Positions 25,829 through 34,380 of a stretch of 64,000 nucleotides of DNA are shown here, piece by piece. The stretch spans positions 1,860,001 through 1,924,000 of the forward strand of contig CAXXKX010000003.1 in the NCBI GenBank assembly GCA_963676655.2, in the 5' to 3' direction. This DNA comes from G963676655 sp963676655 (lineage in GTDB: Bacteria; Verrucomicrobiota; Lentisphaeria; Victivallales; Victivallaceae). Within the stretch, counting starts at the first letter, position 1. Every line of letters starts with the position of its first letter. The notes beneath the pieces were generated by a model. It did no database searches and was not told where the DNA came from. It saw only the letters and a program-made list of their open reading frames with translations. A program made the position numbers and the translations under genes.

Positions 25829-26373
25829 AACGGTTTTTCGTCCCGACACTGCCGGTTGACACGGCTTATTTTGAGGAAGAAAACTACCAGACGGCGATTG
25901 AGCCGGGGCATAATATATTCCAGCGGCGTCCGTTTCCGGCAGAAAATAATGGCGATGGTCCAGACCAGGAATAAGAAACCGGCCAACTGGTTTTGCCACG
26001 AAAAAAACTCCCATCCGTAATTGGTATAGAATTTTTCCATCGAAAACGGCCAGTAGAAATAAAGATACCAGCCCATGCCGGAGCCGAACATATCCAAAAT
26101 CATATGCAGGGCAAAAAGGCCGATATAGATAAAAAATACTTTTAACCGGTGTTTGGAAAATCCGGTCATTATTCCTGTAACAAGTACGCAGAACAGGATG
26201 TTATGGGCGATTACGTGGTGCCAGTCCTGATAGTTACCCCAGCCACCAAGAATTGAGAGGCCGTCAATATCCGGAAGGGACGCAGCCAGCATGCAGAAAA
26301 AGCGTTCGCGCCGGTTCAGCTTGAACAGGTTTCCGATGCACCAGCCGGACATGACATGAGTTTGAATATGCAT
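25825..26373 (-). CDS. DUF457/YdjM-like membrane protein, putative metal-dependent hydrolase
   Basis: Protein of 182 residues with about four TM helices. Conserved polar motifs sit at membrane edges: HIQTHVMSGW at the start, SLPDIDGLS near 35, HHVIAHN near 53, HMILDMFGSG near 85. This His/Asp set defines the DUF457 group, often called membrane metal-dependent hydrolases without proven activity. Third gene after the macro-domain and nfo genes. Confidence 0.82.
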   Translation of the reverse strand: MHIQTHVMSGWCIGNLFKLNRRERFFCMLAASLPDIDGLSILGGWGNYQDWHHVIAHNILFCVLVTGIMTGFSKHRLKVFFIYIGLFALHMILDMFGSGMGWYLYFYWPFSMEKFYTNYGWEFFSWQNQLAGFLFLVWTIAIIFCRKRTPLEYIMPRLNRRLVVFFLKISRVNRQCRDEKPF

Positions 26374-26384
26374 ACTATACCGGA

Positions 26385-27230
26385 TTAATCCTCAATTAAC
26401 GAATAAAGCCATTTGATCTCTTCGGGCCAGAGCTCCGAGTCGATCGTTTCCAGAATCAACGGAATCTCGTCAAAACGGTCATCATTCATAATGTACTTGA
26501 AAACAGTGTTGCCGAGATTGCCCTGGCCCAGACTGTTGTGCCGGTCCAAGTGGCTGCCGAGGGTTGACTTGGCGTCGTTAATATGCATTCCGCGAAGATA
26601 TTTGAATCCGACATGACGCTCAAACTGGTCAAATACCCAGTCGCAGTGCTCTTTGGTGGTCAAATCAAACCCCGCGGCAAACGAGTGACAAGTATCAAGG
26701 CAGACGCCTACTCTGGATTTATCTTCGACCTGGTCGATTATTCCGGCAATGTGTTCAAAACAGTAACCGATATTACTGCCCTGACCGGCGGTGTTTTCGA
26801 TGACGGCGGTAACGCCTTCGACCGCTTCGAGCGCTATATTGATGCTTTCGGCCACCATTTTCAGGCCTTCAGTCTCGGAAATCTGCTTAAGAGTACTGCC
26901 GGGATGGAAATTCAGCAGTTTAAGACCGAGCAATTGACACCGTTCCATTTCCTCAATGAAAGAATTGCGGGATTGTTCCAGTTTATCCGGGTCAGGTTGG
27001 CACAAGTTGATCAGGTAGCTGTCGTGCGGCAGAATATATTCCGGGGCAATGCCGGCTTTTTCACAATTTTCCTTGAAAAGCCTGATTGATTCCGAAGTCA
27101 GTTTAGGGGCGAACCATTGCCGCTGGTTTTTGGTAAACAAAGCGAAAGCTTTAGCGCCGATAGCCGCTGCGTTCAAAGGGGCGTTCTCCACTCCGCCCTG
27201 CGCGCTGACATGGGCTCCTACTCTTTTCAT
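26385..27230 (-). CDS. nfo: Endonuclease IV (AP endonuclease)
   Basis: Cleaves DNA 5' to abasic sites during base excision repair; needs three zinc ions. 281 residues, normal length. Zinc-ligand motifs visible: FHPGSTL, VIENTAGQGSNIG, GVCLDTCHSFAAGFDL, GMHINDAKSTLGSHLDRH, LILETID. The ATG overlaps the macro-domain stop (ATGA), so the pair is coupled. Confidence 0.96.
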   Translation of the reverse strand: MKRVGAHVSAQGGVENAPLNAAAIGAKAFALFTKNQRQWFAPKLTSESIRLFKENCEKAGIAPEYILPHDSYLINLCQPDPDKLEQSRNSFIEEMERCQLLGLKLLNFHPGSTLKQISETEGLKMVAESINIALEAVEGVTAVIENTAGQGSNIGYCFEHIAGIIDQVEDKSRVGVCLDTCHSFAAGFDLTTKEHCDWVFDQFERHVGFKYLRGMHINDAKSTLGSHLDRHNSLGQGNLGNTVFKYIMNDDRFDEIPLILETIDSELWPEEIKWLYSLIED

Positions 27231-27718
27231 ATCAAACTCCTGTATATTTGGTAATCAACATCTCCGAAAACGCAGAAGACAACTTTTTCCGGATAATCTC
27301 CGGTCCAATTCCGGACCGTTTCAATTGCAATTTTCGCGGCTTGTTCCTTGGGGTAACCGTAGACTCCAGTACTGATACAAGGAAAGGCTATGCTGGATAA
27401 TTGATTTTCCTGAGCCAGCAGCAATGAGTTGCGGTAACAGGCTGTCAATAGTTCCGGCTCTCCCCTGCCGCCGCCGTGCCAAACCGGGCCAGGAGTATGG
27501 ATTACGTGTTTTGCCGATAGATTGTATCCGGCGGTGATAACCGCTTCACCGGTTTGACAGCCGCCGAATTTGCGGCATTCCTGTAGCAGTTCCGGTCCCG
27601 CCGCGCGGTGGATCGCACCGTCAACTCCGCCGCCGCCGAGCAGGGAACAGTTGGCGGCGTTGACGATTGTGTCAACAGTTAATCTGGTTATATCTCCCTG
27701 TATCAGTTCAATATCCAT
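27227..27718 (-). CDS. Macro-domain ADP-ribose hydrolase (YmdB-like)
   Basis: Macro domain of 163 residues occupying the whole protein. Ligand-site motifs: GDITRLTVDTIVNAANCSLLGGGGVDGAIH, HTPGPVW, STGVYGYP. Members deacylate O-acetyl-ADP-ribose or remove ADP-ribose from proteins or nucleic acids. Coupled to nfo, which suggests a DNA or nucleotide damage context, although this pairing alone is weak evidence. Confidence 0.94.
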   Translation of the reverse strand: MDIELIQGDITRLTVDTIVNAANCSLLGGGGVDGAIHRAAGPELLQECRKFGGCQTGEAVITAGYNLSAKHVIHTPGPVWHGGGRGEPELLTACYRNSLLLAQENQLSSIAFPCISTGVYGYPKEQAAKIAIETVRNWTGDYPEKVVFCVFGDVDYQIYRSLI

Positions 27719-27722
27719 AAAA

Positions 27723-28502
27723 TTACGGTTTTTCGAATTTCGGGGGGATAAAATCTTCGGTATTCAGTTTCGGATTCAGTTTATAGGTGGTTGTTTCATA
27801 TGACTGCATTACATTGTTCATGCGCACAGTCATTTTTTTGGAGACCATCACTCCCTCATAAAGATTGTACTGGTCTATGCTTGAGATATATTGCATGCCG
27901 TCGGCTTTGCGGGTGAAGGTAATTCTTTTAACCAGAAAGTTACTTTCCCCGACATAGATGGAGATCGGCGGAATATCTTTGTCGTCGGTACTGCAGGTGA
28001 GTTTATAGAACCTTTTGTCTCCAAGCCTACAGCTTTGGAGCTTGATATTTTTAAAAATTTCCGACAGCGTCATACTGGGGTTGCCAATATCAAATAACAA
28101 AAGAAAGCTCTTGAGCACTTTTCCCTCGACGGGTGAAACCTTTTTCTCTTGGTAATCAATCATCCAGGCTCGTTTATTGTTGATAATCTGACCGTTGACA
28201 AGAGAGCCGTTTTCAAGTTTGGTGATGCTCAATTTATTGGGTTTCTGGAACCTTGTAATAATCACATAGAGATCTTTTTCCCCGTCGACATTGGTAATCA
28301 ACCGCTGTTTCATCAAATATGAACTTGCGTTGCGGAAAGTTCCTTTAGGATCAGTTGCCTGCTTCATTCTTTTCTGTAAGTTATCCAGGCTGATATTTGC
28401 CGGGCCGACATCTTCCTCGGACGGCAGCGGCGGCAGAGAATTACAGCCGGCAGTAAATATCAGCGCAATTGTCAGAATAGAGAATATTTTTACAAGATTC
28501 AT
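27723..28502 (-). CDS. Putative outer-membrane lipoprotein, LolA-fold-like
   Basis: 259 residues from the ATG at 28502, which has a perfect AGGAGG site seven bases upstream; the frame is open for another 172 codons upstream but that part is antisense to gnd. Signal peptide with lipobox-like TAGC, mature start Cys near residue 20. The rest is a beta-rich barrel-like fold: RFQKPNKLSITKLENGSLVNGQIINNKRAWMID, then LYEGVMVSKKMTVRM, similar in pattern to outer-membrane lipoprotein carriers (LolA/LppX/DUF4292). A role in lipid or lipoprotein handling is inference. Confidence 0.75.
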   Translation of the reverse strand: MNLVKIFSILTIALIFTAGCNSLPPLPSEEDVGPANISLDNLQKRMKQATDPKGTFRNASSYLMKQRLITNVDGEKDLYVIITRFQKPNKLSITKLENGSLVNGQIINNKRAWMIDYQEKKVSPVEGKVLKSFLLLFDIGNPSMTLSEIFKNIKLQSCRLGDKRFYKLTCSTDDKDIPPISIYVGESNFLVKRITFTRKADGMQYISSIDQYNLYEGVMVSKKMTVRMNNVMQSYETTTYKLNPKLNTEDFIPPKFEKP

Positions 28503-28529
28503 ATAGGTTCCTCCTGATTTATAACTAAA

Positions 28530-28556
28530 AAACCCGAAGCAAAAAGCTCCGGGTTT
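28530..28556 (-). terminator. Rho-independent terminator after gnd
   Basis: Minus-strand stem AAACCCGGAGC / GCTTCGGGTTT (one mismatch) with a 5-base loop, then a TTTTTT run. It lies between gnd and the lipoprotein gene, so these are separate transcripts. Confidence 0.8.
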
Positions 28557-28683
28557 AATATTAACCATAAGTTCTATCTTATCAAGTGATAAAACAGAAA
28601 AAAGCTGTTGAATCTCGTCTTTGCAAATAATCTGATAAACAGAAAACACGGACGAGTTCGGCAGGGAACCCCCCGCCTCAACC

Positions 28684-30141
28684 TTATGCGTTATAAGTGG
28701 AACTGGTAGTCGTTCCGCTGTTTTCGGTCCAGGCGGTGTGGAAAAACTCGCCGCGCGGTTTGTCGACGCGTTCATAAGTATGAGCGCCGAAGTAGTCACG
28801 CTGGGCCTGCAGCAGATTGGCCGGCAGGACCGCTGAGCGATATGAATCATAATAGGACAACGCGCTTGAGAATGCCGGAGTCGGAACGCCGTTAAGAGCG
28901 GCGGTCGCGACAACTTTGCGCCATGCGGCCTGGCAGTCGTCAATGATATTTTTGAAGAAATCGTCAAGCAGCAGATTGGCCAGTTGCGGATTCTTGTCAA
29001 ACGCTGCTTTGATGTCACCGAGGAAACGGGCCCGGATGATACATCCGCCGCGCCACATCAGAGCGATTTCACCGTTGTTCAGGTTCCATTTGTATTCTTC
29101 CGCGGCCAGTTTCAGCAATTGATAACCCTGGGCGTAAGAACAGATCTTGGACGCGTAAAGCGCTTTGCGGATGCATTCGATGAATTCGGCTTTGTCGCCA
29201 TCAAAAGACGGAGCCGGACCGGACAGTACCTTGGACGCGGCGACACGTTCTTCTTTGATCGCGGAGAGACAGCGGGCAAAAACGGCTTCGGCGATAGTCG
29301 GCGACGGAGAACCGAGGTCGAGAGCACTGACGCTGGTCCATTTACCGGTGCCTTTCTGGCCAGCGGTATCGAGAATGATGTCGACAACCGGTTTGCCGGT
29401 TTCGGGATCTTCAGTCGCCAGAATATCTTTTGTGATTTCAATCAGGTAGCTGTCGAGTTCGCCTTCGTTCCATTCGACAAATACTTTCTGCATTTCGGCA
29501 GCGCTCATGCCGAGAATGCTTTTCATCAGATTATAAGCTTCGCAGATCATCTGCATATCGCCATATTCGATGCCGTTGTGAACCATTTTTACATAATGAC
29601 CGGCGCCGTTGTCACCAACCCATTCGCAGCACGGGCTGCCGTCGGCGACTTTGGCTGAAATAGCCTGGAAAATCGGTTTGACGTAGGGCCATGCGCCGGG
29701 AGAACCGCCGGGCATAATTGAAGGACCGAGCAGAGCGCCTTCTTCGCCGCCGGAAACTCCGGTGCCGATGTATTGCAGGCCTTTGCTTTCGAGATACGCG
29801 GTACGGCGGATGGTATCAGGAAAATGACTATTGCCGCCGTCAATGACGATATCGCCGGCTTCAAGGTGCGGAATTACCAGTTCGATAAAGTCGTCAACCG
29901 GCTTGCCGGATTTGACCATCAGCATAACTTTGCGGGGAGTTTCAAGGTTGGCGCAGAGTTCTTCGATGCTGTGACAGCCGATGATGTTTTTGTCTTTACC
30001 GCGTCCGTTCATAAAATCATCAACTTTGGATACGGTGCGGTTGAATACCGCAACTGAAAACCCTTTGCTTTCCATGTTAAGGACCAGATTCTCGCCCATT
30101 ACGGCCAGACCGATGAGACCAATGTCCGCTTTTTTCGACAT
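28684..30141 (-). CDS. gnd: 6-phosphogluconate dehydrogenase, decarboxylating
   Basis: Oxidative pentose phosphate enzyme converting 6-phosphogluconate and NADP+ to ribulose 5-phosphate, CO2 and NADPH. 485 residues, normal for the long (dimeric) form. NADP-binding start IGLIGLAVMGENLVLNM, catalytic GHYVKMVHNGIEYGDMQ near residue 185 (Lys and Asn conserved), C-terminal tail YFGAHTYERVDKPRGEFFHTAW. Single gene with its own terminator; a 12-base perfect palindrome lies 83-109 bases upstream. Confidence 0.97.
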   Translation of the reverse strand: MSKKADIGLIGLAVMGENLVLNMESKGFSVAVFNRTVSKVDDFMNGRGKDKNIIGCHSIEELCANLETPRKVMLMVKSGKPVDDFIELVIPHLEAGDIVIDGGNSHFPDTIRRTAYLESKGLQYIGTGVSGGEEGALLGPSIMPGGSPGAWPYVKPIFQAISAKVADGSPCCEWVGDNGAGHYVKMVHNGIEYGDMQMICEAYNLMKSILGMSAAEMQKVFVEWNEGELDSYLIEITKDILATEDPETGKPVVDIILDTAGQKGTGKWTSVSALDLGSPSPTIAEAVFARCLSAIKEERVAASKVLSGPAPSFDGDKAEFIECIRKALYASKICSYAQGYQLLKLAAEEYKWNLNNGEIALMWRGGCIIRARFLGDIKAAFDKNPQLANLLLDDFFKNIIDDCQAAWRKVVATAALNGVPTPAFSSALSYYDSYRSAVLPANLLQAQRDYFGAHTYERVDKPRGEFFHTAWTENSGTTTSSTYNA

Positions 30142-30223
30142 TTCACACTCCTGTTTATTTTTTATTGGGAATAATGTTGAACATTATACAATTTACCGCA
30201 AAAGTTCTTTAATATAATACACG

Positions 30224-30250
30224 ATCTTTGTAAAGCAACTTTACAAAGAT
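30224..30250. promoter_or_regulatory. Perfect palindrome in gnd leader
   Basis: ATCTTTGTAAAG-CAA-CTTTACAAAGAT: 12-base arms and a 3-base centre. A further half-site TTTGTAAAG is at 30294-30302. Could be a repressor operator (resembling Rex/LacI-type symmetric sites) or a leader hairpin of gnd. Confidence 0.55.
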
Positions 30251-30750
30251 GTTTTTTACATGATTTTTTATTCAGGCAAGCAGGCTAATCCTGTTTGTAA
30301 AGTTAATTGAGGCAAATTAATCCTGAAAACTAATATCTTAGCACATTTGATAAATGTGAGAAAAGTGCTAAATTACCTTGTGCAGAGAGGTCTTTAGAGC
30401 TAAGAAGGAAGTTATTACTGAGTGGGAAATCATTCGGAATGCCGAATGATACTTGCTATAAATTCTTATCTGCTTAGATCGAAATTCAGGTCGATTTTTT
30501 TATTGATCGCCTTGTTTTTCGAAACAATGCAAGTTGAGATAATTTCAAAGCTATTTCGACAGATTTTTGTTTTTGGCTGGCGTCTGGTTATTTTGAGCTC
30601 GTTTACATACCGCAACGGTATGCGTAATTGCACAAAAGACACAATCTACTTGCCTGAAACTCTAAAAATCATACTTGGAATGGAGTTTTGAAATTTCCTC
30701 GCTTAATAAAACTTGCATTAATTAAACAAAAAAAAAGGAAGGATAAATGA
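30251..30750. other. Hairpin-rich intergenic region before the symporter
   Basis: No convincing gene. Several inverted repeats: TTAGCAC(30338)...GTGCTAA(30365-30371) enclosing ACATTT-GA-TAAATGT; ATCATTCGG-AATG-CCGAATGAT at 30429-30450 with flanking CTAAG (30400-30404) and CTTAG (30473-30477); and CATACCG-CAA-CGGTATG at 30606-30622. Together they could form a structured 5' leader or operators for the downstream symporter. Ribosome site AAGGAAGG precedes its ATG at 30751. Confidence 0.5.
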
Positions 30751-33123
30751 ATGCATTGGATTGATTGGCTCATTGTAATTGTGCCGGTAACGACTGTCCT
30801 GGGAATAGCTGTCTATGCCAGGAAGTATGTTCGCGGGGTCGCGGACTTTCTTGCTTCAGGGCGTGTTGCCGGCCGGTATGTTATCTGCGTCGGAGATATG
30901 TCGGCCGGACTCTCGGTTATTACCCTCGTGTCATTGTGTGAGCGTGAATATTTGTGCGGGATGGCCGTTGGACTTTGGGGCAGGCTTATTGTTCCGATAA
31001 CTATTTTTATGTCTCTGACCGGATACTGTTTATATCGCTTCCGCCAGACAAAATGTCTTTCTATCGGCCAGTTTCTAGAGCTCAGATACAACCGGCCTTT
31101 CCGTATTGTTGCCGCTTTCATTCGAACTGTGGCGGAGATGATTACCAATGCCATCGGTCCCGCGGTGGCGGCACGCTTTTTTATCTACTTTGTCGGTATG
31201 CCTTTGACCGTTAATTTATTTGGATTTGAGGTTTCGACCTTTGCAATCGTAATGGTTCTGGTGCTTTCCATGGCCATGCTGGTGATCTGGCCGGGGGGGC
31301 GTATCTCCCTGCTGGTTACCGATGCGATCCAAGGTTTAATGTCATATCCGATCTTTGTTATTTTCACCGTTTTTATCCTGAGTGAAGTGTCGTGGACAAG
31401 CGATGTGGCACCGGTAATGATGGACCGCGCTCCCGGTGAAAGTTTTCTTAACCCGATGGACATCAGTTCTCTGCGTGACTTCAATCTGTTTGCTCTGGTT
31501 GTGACCATTATCGGCTCAGTCCTCAACCGTGCGGCGTGGATCGGCAACGATACTTCCAGTTCCGGGCGGAACGCTCATGAACAGAAAATGGCCGGTATTC
31601 TTGGTGCGTGGCGTAACGGCTTTGCCTATCTGATGCTGACCTTGATTGCCCTTTTCATGATCACAGTCATGCTGGGGAACCGGTTTGCCGATGATGCTAA
31701 AGGAATCCGAGTCGAGCTGGTTTCGAAAATTGCCGATGAAACAATTCCGAACAAGGAACTCCGGAATAAAATCGTTAGTGATATTGCTGCCATTCCAGCG
31801 GCAAAACACACAATTGGAGTTGATAAACCGTATTCACGCAAGCACAATCCGGATACGAAATATCTTGAAGTGGCACATAAAAACCTGCCTCAAACTCCTG
31901 AAGGCAGTACCCAATTCCAGAAATTCCGGACACTTTACTACCAGATGATGGCCCCGACATTGCTGCGTACTAAGCTTCCGGTCGGGATAATGGGATTGTT
32001 CATCCTGTTGATGGTGATGCTGATGATCTCAACCGATGACTCCCGGATCTTCAATGCCTCATCAACTTTGATTCAGGATGTGGTAATGCCGTTCAGGAAG
32101 AAGCCGTTCGAGCCTAAGCAGCATTTGTTCTGGCTCCGCATGATGTCGGTTGCCGTTTGTGTCTTCTTCCTGATCGTATCATTGTTTTTTGCACAGATTG
32201 ACTTTATCCAGATGTTTGTCACTGTCATGTGTGCATTGTGGCTGGGAGCTGCGGGACCAATCATGGTCGGAGGACTTTATACCCGTTTCGGAACCACAAC
32301 CGGTGCGTTCTGCGCTCTGATTTTCGGTTCCGGCACCTCATTGTTCGGGCTGATCATGCAACGATCCTGGAGCAGCAGCGTTTACCCGTGGCTGATGGAA
32401 ACCGGCTATGCCAAATACGTTAACTCGGTTTTTGAGACGGTTACCTCGATCTTTGGTCCGCATATTGTTTGGGAAATGAGTGCGGTAAAGTTTCCGATCA
32501 ACTCCTATGAAATTTATTTTATGGCAATGATGTTAGGTATCGGCGCATATATTATAGGTTCATTGCTGACTTATCGTGAACCGTTCAACCTTGACAGGAT
32601 GCTGCATCGTGGCGAATACAGCGATGGAGAAAGCAAAGCGTCCAGTCCGTGGACCTTGAAAAATGTTTATTCAAAACTTATTGGTATTGACAGCGAATAT
32701 ACGACAGGCGACAAGGTTATAGCCTGGAGCGTATTCGGTTACTCTGTCATATTCCAGTTCGTGATCTCGTTTATTGCCGTTGTAATTTGGAATTGGTTTG
32801 ATCCATGGCCGGCGAAATGGTGGAGTATATATTTCTTCATCACTCTCGTTGTCGTTGGAATCATTGTCGGTTCCGTCTCGACCGTATGGTTTATGATCGG
32901 TGGCATCGTCGATTTGCGTGCTCTCTTCAGGGATCTGGCAAGCCGCAAGAACAACCCGCTGGACGATGGCTGGGTAGTAGGCCATGTTTCACTGGTTGAC
33001 GCCGAGGAACTGGGGACCGATGAAGAAAAGAAAGAAGCCCTGGAAGAAGAAGCTCAAGTCAACTACGACGATGACGTCATCGAAGATGAAGACGAAAAAG
33101 AGAAGGATAAAGACAAAGAGTAA
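30751..33123 (+). CDS. Sodium:solute symporter family transporter
   Basis: Integral membrane protein of 790 residues with about 14 TM helices of the LeuT/SSS fold. Family features: an opening TM with YARKYVRGVADFLASGRVAGRY, then the GWxGAG-like region, ATDDSRIF-like motif as ISTDDSRIFNASSTLIQDVV near residue 430. A 90-residue soluble insertion (about 315-400) interrupts the fold and a strongly acidic C-terminal tail follows residue 750 (DDDVIEDEDEKEKDKDKE). The insertion and tail are longer than in typical members. Probably imports a sugar or carboxylate; likely linked with the LacI-regulated genes downstream. Has its own terminator. Confidence 0.88.
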   Translation: MHWIDWLIVIVPVTTVLGIAVYARKYVRGVADFLASGRVAGRYVICVGDMSAGLSVITLVSLCEREYLCGMAVGLWGRLIVPITIFMSLTGYCLYRFRQTKCLSIGQFLELRYNRPFRIVAAFIRTVAEMITNAIGPAVAARFFIYFVGMPLTVNLFGFEVSTFAIVMVLVLSMAMLVIWPGGRISLLVTDAIQGLMSYPIFVIFTVFILSEVSWTSDVAPVMMDRAPGESFLNPMDISSLRDFNLFALVVTIIGSVLNRAAWIGNDTSSSGRNAHEQKMAGILGAWRNGFAYLMLTLIALFMITVMLGNRFADDAKGIRVELVSKIADETIPNKELRNKIVSDIAAIPAAKHTIGVDKPYSRKHNPDTKYLEVAHKNLPQTPEGSTQFQKFRTLYYQMMAPTLLRTKLPVGIMGLFILLMVMLMISTDDSRIFNASSTLIQDVVMPFRKKPFEPKQHLFWLRMMSVAVCVFFLIVSLFFAQIDFIQMFVTVMCALWLGAAGPIMVGGLYTRFGTTTGAFCALIFGSGTSLFGLIMQRSWSSSVYPWLMETGYAKYVNSVFETVTSIFGPHIVWEMSAVKFPINSYEIYFMAMMLGIGAYIIGSLLTYREPFNLDRMLHRGEYSDGESKASSPWTLKNVYSKLIGIDSEYTTGDKVIAWSVFGYSVIFQFVISFIAVVIWNWFDPWPAKWWSIYFFITLVVVGIIVGSVSTVWFMIGGIVDLRALFRDLASRKNNPLDDGWVVGHVSLVDAEELGTDEEKKEALEEEAQVNYDDDVIEDEDEKEKDKDKE

Positions 33124-33146
33124 CTTCAAGTCTGATTAAAACCATC

Positions 33147-33184
33147 AAAGCCGCAGTTTGATTCAATCAACTGCGGCTTTTTCG
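33147..33184 (+). terminator. Rho-independent terminator of the symporter gene
   Basis: AAAGCCGCAGTTTG and CAACTGCGGCTTT form a stem followed by a short T-run, starting 24 bases after the stop codon. Confidence 0.85.
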
Positions 33185-33222
33185 TTACTGGAACGTGTCA
33201 GGTAAGGTTTGGAATAATGCAG

Positions 33223-34245
33223 TTATTGAACCCTGGCGGTTGATTGGCGAGGGATCAGCGTGGAATAAAAAATATGCCTGCTTTTTTCAATACTGTCCAT
33301 CCCAAGATGGTTGATTATTTCGTCTATCATCTCAAAAACCGGGACCTTGATAGCCGTTATCGGAACGGAAAAATATTTATTGCTTTCTACATCGCCGAAG
33401 CAAACAACGGAAATGTCCTTCGGGACTTTTATATGGTCCTCAAACAAAACCTGGATTATTCCCTGGGCGCATAGATAGTTGTGCGATATAACCGCGGTTG
33501 CTCTGGTTTGTTTTAATGCCTCGATAACCATTGCGCCATATTCGCGACCGACGGCAAAGTTGGAATAAAAGCGTTTCATGTCAGCTCGCAAAAAGTCGAG
33601 AACGACCACGTCGTCAAAGAAACCTGTTTCCTGAATATATTTAAAATTATTATTATCGGCTAAAACAATTCGATGACCCAGACTGTAAAGATATTCGCAT
33701 GCTTCTCTATATGCTTCCGCCCGGCCTGTTTCAGTAATGTAAATATTCTTCTCGCAGTCAATATCCGGAGGATGAAGCAGATTATTGAAGAACAAGCGAA
33801 AATTGTTCATGTATGGCCGCAGGCGTTCCACTTCTTCCAGAGTCAGGGTTCCTCTTGACACCACGATTACATCGGCGATACCCATACCTTTCAGGCTGAT
33901 TACCTCATCGACAAAAGTGTCGTCATCGATATGATGTATGTGAAATCTGCGCCCGAGCCGGGTCAGGTGCTCCACCAGATAAAACAGTCCATCGACCCGG
34001 CTGTCATCTTTCCGGGAGAAATCGTACAACAAGCCGATATCCTCGTTAAGGCCGCTGGCAACTGTCTGGGCAAGTTTATTGCTGACGAAGCCGACTTTAT
34101 GGGTGTATTCAAGAATTTTCCTCCGGGTGTCCGGATTAATCTTGTATTTTGCGTCTTTCCCGGCCAAACATAAAGATACAGTGGTTCGGGAAACCCCTAA
34201 AGCGTCTGCGATCTGTTGCATGCTTGGATTTCGTTTTTTTTCCAT
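33223..34245 (-). CDS. LacI-family transcriptional regulator
   Basis: 340 residues from the ATG at 34245 (an upstream start at 34305 adds a non-conserved stretch). N-terminal LacI helix-turn-helix PSMQQIADALGVSRTTVSLCLAGKDAKYKI followed by the hinge region ILEYTHKVGFVSNKLAQTVAS. The effector domain (70-335) is a periplasmic-binding-protein fold, with the typical RATAVISHNYLCAQGIIQVLFEDHIKVPKDISVVCFGD. Divergent from the pseudopilin/hydrolase pair; a palindrome over their promoter is the likely operator. Confidence 0.93.
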   Translation of the reverse strand: MEKKRNPSMQQIADALGVSRTTVSLCLAGKDAKYKINPDTRRKILEYTHKVGFVSNKLAQTVASGLNEDIGLLYDFSRKDDSRVDGLFYLVEHLTRLGRRFHIHHIDDDTFVDEVISLKGMGIADVIVVSRGTLTLEEVERLRPYMNNFRLFFNNLLHPPDIDCEKNIYITETGRAEAYREACEYLYSLGHRIVLADNNNFKYIQETGFFDDVVVLDFLRADMKRFYSNFAVGREYGAMVIEALKQTRATAVISHNYLCAQGIIQVLFEDHIKVPKDISVVCFGDVESNKYFSVPITAIKVPVFEMIDEIINHLGMDSIEKSRHIFYSTLIPRQSTARVQ

Positions 34246-34294
34246 CGGGATATTTGTCCTTTTTATTTTTTTATATAAAATAGCATTTGAACTA

Positions 34295-34341
34295 TTGACT
34301 TTCAATCAAAGAGCATCTATAATATAGCTAACGGCAGTTAG
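34295..34341 (+). promoter_or_regulatory. Promoter and LacI-type operator of the pseudopilin/hydrolase pair
   Basis: TTGACT (34295-34300)-N17-TATAAT (34318-34323) is a near-consensus promoter. Immediately downstream, CTAAC-GGCA-GTTAG (34328-34341) is a perfect inverted repeat covering the expected start site, the right place for repression by the adjacent LacI protein. Confidence 0.75.
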
Positions 34342-34380
34342 TTGGGCTGTGAAAACGTAATTAAATATAAGGATATTAAA

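Noticed and set aside
28503..29018. Upstream extension of the lipoprotein frame
   Set aside because: It overlaps gnd out of frame and crosses a terminator; the ATG at 28502 has an AGGAGG site and starts a proper signal peptide.
28984..29658. 224-codon plus-strand frame antisense to gnd
   Set aside because: Gnd is unmistakable on the minus strand; the frame is a composition shadow.
30422..30691. 89-codon plus-strand frame before the symporter
   Set aside because: GTG start without ribosome site, no homology features, and it overlaps hairpins that look non-coding.
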